A DNA stretch of 64,000 bases from Erwinia mallotivora (GTDB taxonomy: Bacteria > Pseudomonadota > Gammaproteobacteria > Enterobacterales > Enterobacteriaceae): the NCBI RefSeq assembly GCF_000590885.1, contig NZ_JFHN01000050.1, positions 1 through 64,000 on the forward strand, read 5' to 3'. A model generated the notes under the pieces. The model had not been told where the DNA came from, ran no database searches, and saw only the letters and a program-made list of their open reading frames with translations. Each line of letters opens with the position of its first letter. Positions within the stretch are counted from its first letter, which is position 1. This document shows positions 1 to 8,316 of the stretch, piece by piece. The translations under genes were made by a program, and so were the position numbers.

Positions 1-66
1 ACACCTCTGGTACTGCCATTGACGGCAATCAACAACGTTAATTAATAACGAACGGAGCACGGAAGC

Positions 67-1077
67 ATGGCGCGTAATATAGCCCCCGGATATTGTGTGG
101 TGAATCGACCCGGCCCGCTGGATTATCAGGCGCGGGAACTGTTCAGGGACACTCGTTCCCCTGCCACCCAGCTGTTTATGAAACTCAACGCGGATACCCG
201 ATACCTCAGGCCCGGCCAGATTTTAATTGTGGCTGACCCGGATACCCCACCCCGGCTGACAATGCATATGCTTAACACGCTGAGACAGGCTAAGAATAAA
301 ACCAATGCCGCATTTATCGGCGTTAATAGTGACGACGCCGGTTTTATGCACCGACATTACGGGCTGATTGCCGCGCTGACCGGTGCCGGAGACAAGATTT
401 TCAGCACCGCGGGCGATGTCGGAGAACGCTATTTCAGGGCCATTGAGCAGACCCTGAAAAAAATTGAGGTCAGCTACCAGAACCAGTTCCGCACTCAAGG
501 CACCCTGATCGGCCAGCAGTTTTTCGTCGAGCGTAATCAGTTGCTCAGTCAGCTAAAAGAGCTGGTCAATAAACCGCTGTTAAAATCCCTTGCGCGCTAT
601 ACGGTTAAATTCCGACAGTATGAGAATCTGAAGCGGGCGTTAAACCTCTCCAGTAAATCGATTGTGCATGAGTGGTCAACAGCCGGGCTGGGTGGCATTC
701 CCGGTTATTCTTACTACGTGGGTAATGCAGCCAGAGCGGCGCGGTTTCTTAAGATGGGTGGGTATATCGGCATTGGATTTTCGTTTGCCGGGGTGACGAA
801 TGATGTGGTTGAAGCCTGTACGATCGGGCGGGAAAGTGAGTGCGGAAAAATAGCTGTGCGAAGATATTCAAAATTTGCTCTTGGTACCGGTGCGGGAATG
901 TATGGTGGTGCCTGGGGTGGTTCTGCCGCATTAGCAGGATGTGCCGCTATAGGTATAATGACCGCGGGTGTCGGAGGTGTTGCTTGCGCTGTTGTGGGTT
1001 CTCTTGCCGGTGGTTATATAGGCAGTAAGGCGGGGGAAAAAGCGGTGGATTTTTTACTGGGATCGACAGGTGACTGA
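67..1077 (+). CDS. Predicted membrane-active antibacterial toxin with LysM-like N-terminus
   Basis: The 336-residue protein has two visible parts. Residues ~20-55 resemble a LysM domain: a helix-rich stretch followed by LRPGQILIVAD, close to the usual 'PGQxLxIP' LysM ending. Residues ~225-330 are rich in Gly and Ala and strongly hydrophobic, with GxxxG-type packing (GMYGGAWGGSAALAG, GGYIGSKAGEK), as in pore-forming or glycine-zipper toxins. No Sec signal peptide is evident. The next gene overlaps by 8 bp and encodes a small membrane protein, the arrangement expected of a toxin and its immunity protein. I infer a contact-dependent (possibly type VI secreted) membrane-depolarising effector. The gene that would deliver it lies left of the window: bases 1-66 hold only an unidentified end of upstream sequence. 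A non-toxin membrane-anchored protein remains possible. The start is the ATG after a GGAGCACGGAAGC stretch. Confidence 0.5.
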   Translation: MARNIAPGYCVVNRPGPLDYQARELFRDTRSPATQLFMKLNADTRYLRPGQILIVADPDTPPRLTMHMLNTLRQAKNKTNAAFIGVNSDDAGFMHRHYGLIAALTGAGDKIFSTAGDVGERYFRAIEQTLKKIEVSYQNQFRTQGTLIGQQFFVERNQLLSQLKELVNKPLLKSLARYTVKFRQYENLKRALNLSSKSIVHEWSTAGLGGIPGYSYYVGNAARAARFLKMGGYIGIGFSFAGVTNDVVEACTIGRESECGKIAVRRYSKFALGTGAGMYGGAWGGSAALAGCAAIGIMTAGVGGVACAVVGSLAGGYIGSKAGEKAVDFLLGSTGD

Positions 1078-1465
1078 ATTTTACATATCCAGAGCTGGCT
1101 TGTTTGCCGGACTGTTGGGTAGCTTTTTCATTTTCATATCTTTCTTTTTGTACGCGTTCAACAGAGGTAAATATGACCATCTGATATCGCTTTTCCTGAA
1201 GAAATATGAGTTCCCTCCCCCATATTCTTTTTATCATATGGTTGGTTTTTTTGGCGCATACCAGGTGTGCAGATTTTTCATTAATTTGAGTAAAAATAAA
1301 CGCATATATTTCTTCAGCCGTGATAATCCTGCTTACTCATTTTTTAGTGAAAATGAAATCACTGTGAGTCGTTGGATGTTATATCTGTCAAGGATGTGGA
1401 TGTTTACTGGGATATGCTATTTTATAACCGGCGTGGCTGTATTGATTTTGTATATCATCAGATGA
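1070..1465 (+). CDS. Predicted membrane immunity protein for the upstream toxin
   Basis: 131 residues from a GTG start lying inside the last codons of the upstream toxin-like gene (8-bp overlap), which implies translational coupling. Hydrophobic segments are visible at about residues 9-30, 55-72 and 105-130, so it is an inner-membrane protein with two or three spans. The aromatic-rich centre (FPPPYSFYHMVGFFGAY) has no family I recognise. Small polytopic proteins encoded directly behind pore-forming effectors are usually their cognate immunity proteins, neutralising the pore in the inner membrane. That role is inferred from position and topology only. The region is more A+T-rich than sbcB downstream, as expected of a mobile effector/immunity pair. 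Confidence 0.45.
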   Translation: MTEFYISRAGLFAGLLGSFFIFISFFLYAFNRGKYDHLISLFLKKYEFPPPYSFYHMVGFFGAYQVCRFFINLSKNKRIYFFSRDNPAYSFFSENEITVSRWMLYLSRMWMFTGICYFITGVAVLILYIIR

Positions 1466-1494
1466 AGCATTGGATGAGTATTACCCAAATTTAA

Positions 1495-1513
1495 CAGCCC
1501 ACTCTGTGGGCTG
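1495..1513 (+). terminator. Weak hairpin after the toxin/immunity pair
   Basis: Eight-base inverted repeat CAGCCCAC/GTGGGCTG with a 3-base loop, 30 bp after the immunity gene stop. There is no clear T-tract (CTTACTGC follows), so intrinsic termination is uncertain. Confidence 0.4.
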
Positions 1514-2075
1514 CTTACTGCATTAGATTAATTATCCAGCGCTGTATCAGGCATCGACAGACACACATCAATAAGTACCCTCAGCCATCTGAAATTTTAT
1601 GCGGATTATGCCCTCTGACAACTTATGCTTTCTGCCCGGCACCCGCTTTGAAATATTGCTGAATCAACTGTCGGCCACACGCGGCAGCCAGCCATATCTT
1701 TGCCCGCTGATAACGGGTGAGGATAACGTCCCCGCCGATGGCCTGACGCCAGCATCCTTCAGGCTGATGTTTATCAGGCGGCAACCAAATGGCACCTTAT
1801 GCAGCAGCTGATTACAGAACGCACCGGTACAGGCGGTTGCCTGATTCCTGTCAGTCACCCCACCTGCTGTTATCCTCGTCCCCGCAGCGCCGGAATCTGT
1901 TATTTCCGGTGCGCCAGAATATGGTTTACCATAGAAAGAACGCTGCCTGGTGTCGCTGACAGCCATGATAATATTTTGTGCTCACCCTGTACTCAATGTG
2001 CCACGTACAATAAGCAGGGGTGAAAAACCAGGTAGAACAACAACATAAACTAACCATCGTGGGCAATTAAATACA
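1514..2075. other. Intergenic region without a recognisable gene
   Basis: About 560 bp between the immunity gene hairpin and sbcB. Short open frames exist on both strands, including a 100-codon minus-strand frame at 1664-1966 starting MAVSDTRQ, but none has a convincing ribosome binding site or a recognisable family. It may hold decayed remnants of the effector region; I see nothing firm beyond the sbcB promoter area at its right end. Confidence 0.5.
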
Positions 2076-3503
2076 GTGAAAGACCAGCAAACAGAGCCAA
2101 CCTTCCTCTTCCACGATTATGAAACTTTTGGTCAGAGCCCGTCGCTGGACCGCCCCGCCCAGTTCGCTGCTGTGCGCACTGACATGGATTTTAATGTCAT
2201 CGGTGAGCCGCAGGTCTTTTACTGTCAGCCCGCGGATGACTATCTGCCGCAGCCAGAGGCGGTGATGATTACCGGGATCACGCCGCAGGAAGCCCTTGCG
2301 AAAGGGACAAATGAGGCGGCATTCACCCGCCGGATCCACCAGCTTTTTACCCAGCCGGGCACCTGTATTGTGGGCTATAACAACGTGCGTTTTGACGATG
2401 AAGTCACCCGTAATCTGTTATATCGCAACTTTTACGACCCCTACGGCTGGAGCTGGCAACAGGGTAACAGCCGTTGGGACCTGCTGGATGTGATGCGTGC
2501 CTGCTATGCGTTACGTCCCGAAGGAATTGAGTGGCCGGAAAATGATGATGGCTTTCCCAGCTTTCGTCTGGAGCATCTGACCCAGGCGAACGGCGTGGCC
2601 CATCAAAACGCGCACGATGCCATGTCCGATGTCTGGGCCACCATTGCCATGGCAAAGCGGGTAAAAGAGCAACAACCCCGCCTGTATGATTTTCTGTTCA
2701 GCCATCGTAACAAACAGAAAATCATGCAGCTTATCGATATCCCGCAGATGAAACCACTGGTGCATATCTCCGGCATGTTCGGCGCATTTCGGGGTAACAC
2801 CAGCTGGATAGCGCCGCTGGCGTGGCATCCGGTCAATAAAAATGCATTAATCACCTGCGATCTGGCGGGCGATCTTACACCGTTACTGGAACTGGATGCT
2901 GACAGGCTGCGTGAACGCCTTTATACCCGCAGGGATCGGCTGGGGGATGCTTCTCCGGTGCCACTCAAGCTGGTCCATATCAATAAATGCCCGGTACTGG
3001 CTCCGGGCAACACCCTGCGCCCGCAGGACGCAGAACGGCTGGGCATTGAGCGCCAGCGCTGCCTCGATAACCTTACCCTGTTACGTCAGCACCCGGAAAT
3101 CCGCGAGAAAGTGGTGGCGTTGTTTGCCGGTGCGGAGCCTTTTATCTCGTCAGACAATGTCGATGCTCAACTGTATGACGGTTTTTTCAGCGACGCTGAC
3201 CGCACTGCAATGAATATTATTCAGCAGACTGCGCCCGAGCATTTACCGGCGCTCGATTTAACCTTCAATGATCCGCGGATCGCAAAGCTGCTTTTCCGTT
3301 ATCGCGCGCGTAATTTTCCCGGTACGTTGGATGAAGCTGAACAGCATCGCTGGTTGCAGCATCGCCGCGACGCACTCAGCCCGCAACGGGTACAGGATTA
3401 TCTGCAACAGCTGGAAATGCTCTTTACGCAGTATGAAGGGGATAAAGTGAAAATGAATCAGTTGAAGGCGCTGTTTGAGTACGCCCGCGAACTGGTGTCC
3501 TGA
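2076..3503 (+). CDS. sbcB: Exodeoxyribonuclease I
   Basis: 475-residue homologue of E. coli ExoI, a processive 3'-5' exonuclease on single-stranded DNA that acts in recombination and mismatch repair. The N-terminal DEDDh nuclease domain (residues ~9-200) shows Asp14 and Glu16 in FLFHDYETFG, Asp107 in VRFDDEVTRN, and His180/Asp185 in the NAHDAMSDV motif. The central SH3-like and C-terminal helical domains follow at the expected length (E. coli 475). Start: GTG at 2076, aligning with the usual N-terminus just before the TFLFHDYETFG motif; no strong Shine-Dalgarno is visible. The gene converges on plaP, and in E. coli sbcB also lies close to plaP (yeeF). Confidence 0.97.
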   Translation: MKDQQTEPTFLFHDYETFGQSPSLDRPAQFAAVRTDMDFNVIGEPQVFYCQPADDYLPQPEAVMITGITPQEALAKGTNEAAFTRRIHQLFTQPGTCIVGYNNVRFDDEVTRNLLYRNFYDPYGWSWQQGNSRWDLLDVMRACYALRPEGIEWPENDDGFPSFRLEHLTQANGVAHQNAHDAMSDVWATIAMAKRVKEQQPRLYDFLFSHRNKQKIMQLIDIPQMKPLVHISGMFGAFRGNTSWIAPLAWHPVNKNALITCDLAGDLTPLLELDADRLRERLYTRRDRLGDASPVPLKLVHINKCPVLAPGNTLRPQDAERLGIERQRCLDNLTLLRQHPEIREKVVALFAGAEPFISSDNVDAQLYDGFFSDADRTAMNIIQQTAPEHLPALDLTFNDPRIAKLLFRYRARNFPGTLDEAEQHRWLQHRRDALSPQRVQDYLQQLEMLFTQYEGDKVKMNQLKALFEYARELVS

Positions 3504-3512
3504 GGCAGACAA

Positions 3513-3534
3513 CCGCCATCCCCGGGGATGGCGG
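3513..3534. terminator. Palindrome between convergent sbcB and plaP
   Basis: Perfect 22-bp palindrome (CCGCCATCCCC joined to GGGGATGGCGG) directly after sbcB and 16 bp before the plaP stop. It can form a GC-rich hairpin on either strand. T-tracts are lacking, so it may serve as transcript 3'-end protection rather than a classical terminator. Confidence 0.5.
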
Positions 3535-3549
3535 GTAAGGTAAACGACG

Positions 3550-4917
3550 TTACATCGGCTCTTCAGAACACTGCGGCACCGGATTACGGAAGCTGCGGGT
3601 AACAAAAGCCAGATAAATCAGGCCAATCGCAGCCCACACCAGGCCAAGGATCATTGAGCTTTCCTCAAGATTGACCCACAGTGCCCCGACCGTCAGCGCG
3701 CCACAGAGTGGCAGCAGCAGAAAGTTGATATTATCTTTCAACGTCTTGTTACGACCTTCGCGGATCCAGAATTGTGAAATAACCGACAGGTTCACAAAGG
3801 AGAAAGCCACCAGCGCGCCAAAGTTGATCAGCGCCGTGGCGGTGACCAGATCGAAGGTGATAGCGCTGAGCGCAATCGCCCCCACCAGCAGCACATTAAG
3901 TGCTGGCGTGCGCCATTTCGGATGAATGTAGCCGAAGAAGCGCTCCGGAAAGACACCATCACGGCCCATGACATACATCAGACGCGACACACCGGCGTGA
4001 GCCGCCATACCGGAAGCCAGCACGGTGACGCAGGAGAAAATCAGGATGCCAAACTGGAAGGCCTTGCCCGCCACGTAAAGCATGATCTCCGGCTGGGATG
4101 CATCCGGATCTTTGAAGCGGGAAATATCCGGGAAATAGAGTTGCAGGAAATAGGAGACCACCACAAAAATCACCCCACCAATCAGCGCAGTGAGGAAGAT
4201 GGCCTTCGGAATCACCCGACCGGCGTCTTTTGTTTCTTCAGACAGTGAACTGATACCGTCAAAACCCAGGAACGAGAAGCAGAGGATGGTGGCTCCGGTG
4301 ATCATCGGCACCACATGGGCATTGTCAGACCAGAATGGCTTGCTGCTGACCAGCGTCCCGGCACCTTCACCGTGGGCGACGCCATAAATCACCATTGCCA
4401 TAATCACCACCATCACCACCACCTGCAACACCACAATCACGCTGTTGAAATTGGCGACGGTTTTAATGCCTTTCAGGTTGGATAAGGTCATAAAACCAAC
4501 CAGCAGCAGCACAAAGATCCATGACGGAATGCCCGGAACCAGCGCTTCAAAATAGATTTTAGCCAGCAGAATATTGATCATCGGCATAAACAGGTAGTCG
4601 AGCAGCGATGACCAGCCCACCATAAAACCGACGTGCGGACTGATGGCTTTCTGCGCATAGGTATAGGCCGAGCCGGCAGAGGGGAAGCGGCGAACCAGCT
4701 TGCCATAGCTCAGTGCAGTAAACAGGATCGCGATCAGCGCGAAAGCATAAGCGGTGGCCACGTGACCATCGGTCAGGCCGGATACGATGCCGAAAGTATC
4801 AAACAGGGTCATTGGCTGCATATAGGCCAGCCCCATCATCACTACGGGGAGCAACGTCAGCGATTTTTTCAACTGCGCACGCGGCGCGGCAGCGGATGAC
4901 TGAGGATTAAGCGACAT
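3550..4917 (-). CDS. plaP: Low-affinity putrescine importer PlaP (APC superfamily)
   Basis: 455-residue amino acid-polyamine-organocation permease with about 12 membrane segments. It moves putrescine into the cell with protons. It resembles both PuuP and PlaP (YeeF) of E. coli, but the details match PlaP better as I recall those sequences: [19 protein letters not shown] near the N-terminus, [17 protein letters not shown], and the FRNPVPQ end. Position next to sbcB is also the plaP position of E. coli. The family stretch [20 protein letters not shown] is intact. A good ribosome site (AAGGGAGG) precedes the ATG. An upstream reading frame overlaps the start (see 4907-5104). Its neighbours puuA and puuDRB degrade the imported putrescine. 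Confidence 0.88.
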   Translation of the reverse strand: MSLNPQSSAAAPRAQLKKSLTLLPVVMMGLAYMQPMTLFDTFGIVSGLTDGHVATAYAFALIAILFTALSYGKLVRRFPSAGSAYTYAQKAISPHVGFMVGWSSLLDYLFMPMINILLAKIYFEALVPGIPSWIFVLLLVGFMTLSNLKGIKTVANFNSVIVVLQVVVMVVIMAMVIYGVAHGEGAGTLVSSKPFWSDNAHVVPMITGATILCFSFLGFDGISSLSEETKDAGRVIPKAIFLTALIGGVIFVVVSYFLQLYFPDISRFKDPDASQPEIMLYVAGKAFQFGILIFSCVTVLASGMAAHAGVSRLMYVMGRDGVFPERFFGYIHPKWRTPALNVLLVGAIALSAITFDLVTATALINFGALVAFSFVNLSVISQFWIREGRNKTLKDNINFLLLPLCGALTVGALWVNLEESSMILGLVWAAIGLIYLAFVTRSFRNPVPQCSEEPM

Positions 4918-5104
4918 GATTCAGCCTCCCTTGAGCTTCAACCTTTGTCGGTTGAATCACAGGGAAACTTCGCGTCAGGCGACTGTTTTTCTTTATTTTA
5001 TTAATGGACAGACAGGCGGGGATGAAAGTGAAAGCCGCTGTTGCGCCGTAATCGTCACGCAGATGCTTTCCGGCCGCTGCCGGAGTAATGAAATGCTGTC
5101 CCAT
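4907..5104 (-). CDS. Possible 65-codon upstream ORF (leader peptide) overlapping plaP start
   Basis: A 65-codon frame with a well-placed Shine-Dalgarno (TTGAGGAATAAAAG then ATG) lies in the plaP leader. Its stop is 10 bp inside plaP in another frame, so translation of the two could be coupled. The peptide starts [15 protein letters not shown] and has a hydrophobic centre ([10 protein letters not shown]) then a basic stretch (NKIKKNSR). I do not recognise it. Upstream ORFs regulate several polyamine genes in bacteria and eukaryotes, which makes a regulatory role conceivable, but the frame could also be chance. Just upstream is a (GT)6 tract at 5129-5140. Confidence 0.3.
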   Translation of the reverse strand: MGQHFITPAAAGKHLRDDYGATAAFTFIPACLSINKIKKNSRLTRSFPVIQPTKVEAQGRLNHVA

Positions 5105-5180
5105 CTTTTATTCCTCAACAAGACACAAGTGTGTGTGTGTTTAACGTAAATGGCTATGTGCTGCCCGGTGATGCCGGCTA
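4918..5180. other. plaP leader/promoter region
   Basis: About 260 bp between plaP and the puuA terminator. It contains the upstream ORF, a (GT)6 dinucleotide run at 5129-5140, and the ribosome site for plaP. Because a strong terminator separates it from puuA, plaP must have its own promoter here; I could not pick out a convincing -35/-10 pair. Confidence 0.5.
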
Positions 5181-5217
5181 CAAAAAAATAACCGACGCAA
5201 TCAATAAGCGTCGGTTA
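5181..5217 (-). terminator. Intrinsic terminator of puuA
   Basis: Ten-base stem TAACCGACGC/GCGTCGGTTA (5189-5198 and 5208-5217) with a 9-base loop, followed on the minus strand by seven T residues. It lies about 110 bp after the puuA stop and isolates puuA from plaP. Confidence 0.85.
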
Positions 5218-5329
5218 CGGATATTTTGCAGGGGGCACATTCTGCCCCACCGACAGGCAGGAAGACAAGCGCTTAAGCCAGCCAGGCGCAATTTCTTTGC
5301 TGACTGAAGGTGCAACGGGCGCAGTTTTT

Positions 5330-6745
5330 TCAGGCGTTCTTCAGCATCCAGTCTATTTCCGTGGCGGTGATCAACCGCTCAAAATGCATCAGTTCATGGT
5401 GCTTACAGCTGTGCCAGACAAAACCGAAACGCTCTCCCAGCAATTTTTGCAGCGGGTAGCTTTGTTCAAACTCATAAAGCGCATCGCTCTGGCGGGTGGG
5501 AAGCGGATTGCCCTCCACCTCGTGACCATTCCCCTGAACCGCAGGCGGCAACGGCAACGGGTTGTCCAGACCATGGATGATACCCGCCAGCACCGCAGCC
5601 ACCACCAGATAGGGGTTAGCGTCGGCTCCCGCCACGCGATACTCCACGCGGTGATTGTCGCTGTCGCCACAGGGAATACGCAACGCCACGGTGCGATTGT
5701 TATGGCCCCACGACGCCTGTAACGGTACAAAGGCATCCGGCAGAAAGCGGCGGAAGGCGTTGACGTTGGGTGCCAGCAACGCCATTGAGGCGGGCATCAG
5801 GTCAATCATTCCGGCCAGCGCCCGCTTCAGCAGCGGGGAGTTGCTGCCGTCATCATTAATAAAGGCGTTATGGTCAGCGGCATCGAGCATACTGACGTGA
5901 ATATGCATCCCACTGCCGGCGTACTCCTCATAAGGTTTTGCCATAAAGGTGGCATTCATGCCGTGCTTTTCCGCCACCTGGCGTACCAGCCGCTTCAGCT
6001 GCACCGCATGGTCGCAGGCACTGAGTACGTTTTGCGTGTGATGCAGATTGATTTCAAATTGTCCGGGGGACGCCTCGGCCAGCGCGCCATCTGCCGGGAT
6101 GCCCTGCTCTCTTGCCAGTTCATCTATCTCATTAAGCACCGCCGAGAAGTGGTCAAGATTATCAACGGAGTAAACCTGGCTCTGCATATTACGCTGGTCA
6201 CTTCCCGGCGTGCAGGGTGGCTGAATATAGCCTTCCGCATCACGCTGCTTGTCCACCAGATAGAACTCCAGCTCTACCGCTACCACCGGAAACAGTCCTC
6301 TGTTGCGCAACTGCTGCCAGAGGCGATTCAGCACATTCCGGGGTTCAGCGTCAAAGGGAGTTCCATCCTGATTGCGCATGGTGAGCAGCACCTGCGCAAG
6401 ATACTGCGGATCGGCGGCGGAAGGAATGAGAGTCCCTTCTACGGGAAGACAGATGTTATCCGGTTCACCCAGCGCCTGACCCAGGCCGGCTTCTTCCACC
6501 GTGTTGCCGAGGATATCCATCGCAAAGACGGAGGCAGGGAAATAACAGCCTTTTTCCAGTTTGAGGAGATTAGAGACAGGGATGCGTTTACCGCGAAAGA
6601 CACCATTCAGATCGTTAAGGAGGATATCGACATGCTGCGTTTCAGGATGGCGTTCCAGATAAGCGTTAACTTCATGCTGGAACGCGCTGGTTCGTTTCTC
6701 TTCACTGTGCCTCGTGAAATCTTCCACTTCGACAAGATTCGTCAT
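5330..6745 (-). CDS. puuA: Gamma-glutamylputrescine synthetase
   Basis: 471-residue glutamine-synthetase-fold ligase that couples glutamate to putrescine with ATP, the first step of the Puu degradation route. Strong match to E. coli PuuA (472 aa). Visible blocks are DILLNDLNGVFRGKRIPVS near residue 40, KGCYFPASVFAMDILGN, the metal/ATP segment VVAVELEFYLVD, PGQFEINLHHT, GSGMHIHVSM, and the C-terminal SWGHNNRTVALRIPCGD and VEYRVAGADANPYL signatures. It is divergent from puuD across a 225-bp control region that carries a PuuR-like operator. PuuA commits putrescine imported by the neighbouring PlaP to catabolism. A long frame on the opposite strand (5870-6766) is a shadow. Confidence 0.96.
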   Translation of the reverse strand: MTNLVEVEDFTRHSEEKRTSAFQHEVNAYLERHPETQHVDILLNDLNGVFRGKRIPVSNLLKLEKGCYFPASVFAMDILGNTVEEAGLGQALGEPDNICLPVEGTLIPSAADPQYLAQVLLTMRNQDGTPFDAEPRNVLNRLWQQLRNRGLFPVVAVELEFYLVDKQRDAEGYIQPPCTPGSDQRNMQSQVYSVDNLDHFSAVLNEIDELAREQGIPADGALAEASPGQFEINLHHTQNVLSACDHAVQLKRLVRQVAEKHGMNATFMAKPYEEYAGSGMHIHVSMLDAADHNAFINDDGSNSPLLKRALAGMIDLMPASMALLAPNVNAFRRFLPDAFVPLQASWGHNNRTVALRIPCGDSDNHRVEYRVAGADANPYLVVAAVLAGIIHGLDNPLPLPPAVQGNGHEVEGNPLPTRQSDALYEFEQSYPLQKLLGERFGFVWHSCKHHELMHFERLITATEIDWMLKNA

Positions 6746-6855
6746 CGTCTCACCCGCTTCGTTTAGTTATCAGTCATGCTCAAAATAACAGCCACTCGTC
6801 TAACATAGCGCTAACACAAAAAGTGTGCAAATGTTACATGAGTCTTTATTTTGCC

Positions 6856-6885
6856 AGTAAATCCGTTTAAATATTGCTCTGTCAA
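6856..6885 (-). promoter_or_regulatory. Possible sigma70 promoter of puuA
   Basis: On the minus strand TTGACA (6885-6880) is followed after 18 bp by TTTACT (6861-6856), placing transcription start roughly 105 bp before the puuA ATG. Consensus -35, moderate -10. Confidence 0.4.
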
Positions 6886-6937
6886 GGTTAAGATTGACAT
6901 TACTTTGCACAGCACAGTACCGGCAGCACCTTTTTCT

Positions 6938-6956
6938 GGTTGATATATTGAACAAA
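6938..6956 (+). promoter_or_regulatory. PuuR-type operator overlapping an extended -10 of puuDRB
   Basis: The stretch GGTTGATATATTGAACAAA closely resembles the PuuR recognition sequence reported for E. coli (AAAATATAATGAACA) and has imperfect dyad symmetry (GTT...AAC). It contains TGATATATT, an extended -10 (TG-N-TATATT), so repressor binding would block RNA polymerase. It ends 15 bp before the puuD start. Autoregulation by the puuR gene two positions downstream is expected. Confidence 0.6.
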
Positions 6957-6970
6957 ACGGGGGACGCGGC

Positions 6971-7735
6971 ATGGAGACTCTAGTAAGCAAGCCATTGATA
7001 GGCGTGATGATGTGCCAGATAAACTATCAGGGTCATCCCACGCTGACGGTACACAACAAATACCTTGACGCGATATTGCAGGCCGGGGGCATACCTGTTG
7101 CCCTTCCCCACGGTCTGATGTCAGCAGCCGGGCTGCTGGACAACGCACTGGACCGGCTGGACGGAATTTTACTCACCGGCAGTCCGAGTAATATTGAACC
7201 CCATCATTACGGTGAAAGCGGTGATGAAGCGTATGCCGACCCTGGTCGCGACAGCCTGGCATTTGCGCTGATCGATGCGGTGACGGCCAGAAAAATGCCT
7301 CTACTGGCTATCTGCCGGGGTTTGCAGGAGTTGGTAGTGGCAACCGGCGGCACCCTGCATCGTCAGCTGCATCTGCTGGGAAGTTATCAGGAGCATCGTG
7401 AAGACGAAGCACTGCCACTCGACCAGCAGTACGCACCCTGTCACGAAGTGTGGATCGAAGCGGGCGGTCTGTTGTCTGAGCTGGTTGGCGACAGTGAGCA
7501 ATTTTGCGTCAATTCGCTGCATCAGCAGGGGATCCGCACGCCCGGGCCACCTCTGCGCGTCGAGGCACGGGCTGCCGATGGCCTGATTGAGGCCGTCAGC
7601 CTGCGGCAACATCCTTTTGCGCTGGCGGTGCAGTGGCACCCGGAATGGCAAAGTGAAACATCGGCGTTGTCACGCAGGCTGTTTGATGGATTTATTCACG
7701 CCTGCGGCCGTTATCAAAAGGAAACCGGGCTATGA
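6971..7735 (+). CDS. puuD: Gamma-glutamyl-gamma-aminobutyrate hydrolase
   Basis: 254 residues, the same length as E. coli PuuD. It is a class I glutamine-amidotransferase-like hydrolase that releases GABA from gamma-glutamyl-GABA in putrescine catabolism. The nucleophile elbow AICRGLQEL places Cys at about residue 115, and the catalytic His lies in VQWHPEWQ near residue 220. Start: ATG at 6971 behind GGGGGAC. Its stop overlaps the puuR start by 4 bp (ATGA), so PuuD and the repressor are co-translated. Its substrate needs PuuB and then an aldehyde dehydrogenase (PuuC), which is not encoded in this window. Confidence 0.95.
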   Translation: METLVSKPLIGVMMCQINYQGHPTLTVHNKYLDAILQAGGIPVALPHGLMSAAGLLDNALDRLDGILLTGSPSNIEPHHYGESGDEAYADPGRDSLAFALIDAVTARKMPLLAICRGLQELVVATGGTLHRQLHLLGSYQEHREDEALPLDQQYAPCHEVWIEAGGLLSELVGDSEQFCVNSLHQQGIRTPGPPLRVEARAADGLIEAVSLRQHPFALAVQWHPEWQSETSALSRRLFDGFIHACGRYQKETGL

Positions 7736-8289
7736 ACGAAGGCAGTCTGGCTCCCGGACGTCGTTTATCAGAAATCCGGCAGCAGATGGGATTGTCACAG
7801 AGGCGCGTCGCAGAGCTTTCCGGGTTGACGCACAGTGCTATCAGCACCATTGAGCAGGACAAAGTCAGTCCGGCGGTCAGTACCTTACAGAAGCTGTTAA
7901 AAGTTTACGGCCTTTCGCTGTCGGAATTTTTTTCTGAGCCGGTGAAGGCTAAAACACCTAAGGTGGTGATTGATGAACAGGATCTGATTGATATTGGTAG
8001 TCAGGGCGTGTCGTTGCGGCTGATCCACAACGGCAATCCACAGCGTACGCTGGCAATGCTACTGGAAACCTATGAGCCAGGCGCCACCACCGGCGAAAAA
8101 ATCCGTCATCAGGGCGAAGAGACAGGCACCCTGCTGGAGGGACAAATCACCCTGACCATAGGCGGTCAGAGTTTTCACCTGCATGCCGGACAAAGCTACG
8201 TCATTGATACCGGCAATCCTCACAGTTTTACCAATTCTTCGGCGCAGCGATGCCGGATTATCAGCGCACATACGCCGGCCACCTTATGA
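7732..8289 (+). CDS. puuR: Putrescine-responsive repressor PuuR
   Basis: 185-residue transcription factor with an N-terminal XRE-type helix-turn-helix (residues ~9-65; QRRVAELSGLTHSAISTIE as recognition region) and a C-terminal cupin sensor (residues ~105-182; HQGEETGTLLEGQ and LHAGQSYVIDTGNPHSF). Length and domain order match E. coli PuuR (185 aa), which represses puu genes and lets go in the presence of putrescine. The gene overlaps puuD by ATGA and is followed 27 bp later by puuB. A PuuR-like site lies in the puuA-puuD interval. Confidence 0.95.
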   Translation: MNEGSLAPGRRLSEIRQQMGLSQRRVAELSGLTHSAISTIEQDKVSPAVSTLQKLLKVYGLSLSEFFSEPVKAKTPKVVIDEQDLIDIGSQGVSLRLIHNGNPQRTLAMLLETYEPGATTGEKIRHQGEETGTLLEGQITLTIGGQSFHLHAGQSYVIDTGNPHSFTNSSAQRCRIISAHTPATL

Positions 8290-8316
8290 ACCGGCGCTAA
8301 TCACCAGGAGGGAGTT

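Noticed and set aside
1-66. End of an upstream gene at the left edge
   Set aside because: All three plus-strand frames reach stops within 45 bp and none gives a recognisable C-terminus, so no partial gene is claimed.
1664-1966. 100-codon minus-strand frame starting MAVSDTRQ
   Set aside because: No convincing ribosome site, no recognisable family, and overlapping plus-strand frames of similar quality; not reported as a gene.
5870-6766. 298-codon plus-strand frame opposite puuA
   Set aside because: It is antisense to the strongly conserved puuA coding sequence and its product has no family resemblance; a codon-bias shadow.
6825-6845. CRP-like GTGTGCAAATGTTACATGA in the puuA-puuD interval
   Set aside because: The right half-site and spacing do not fit TGTGA-N6-TCACA well enough.
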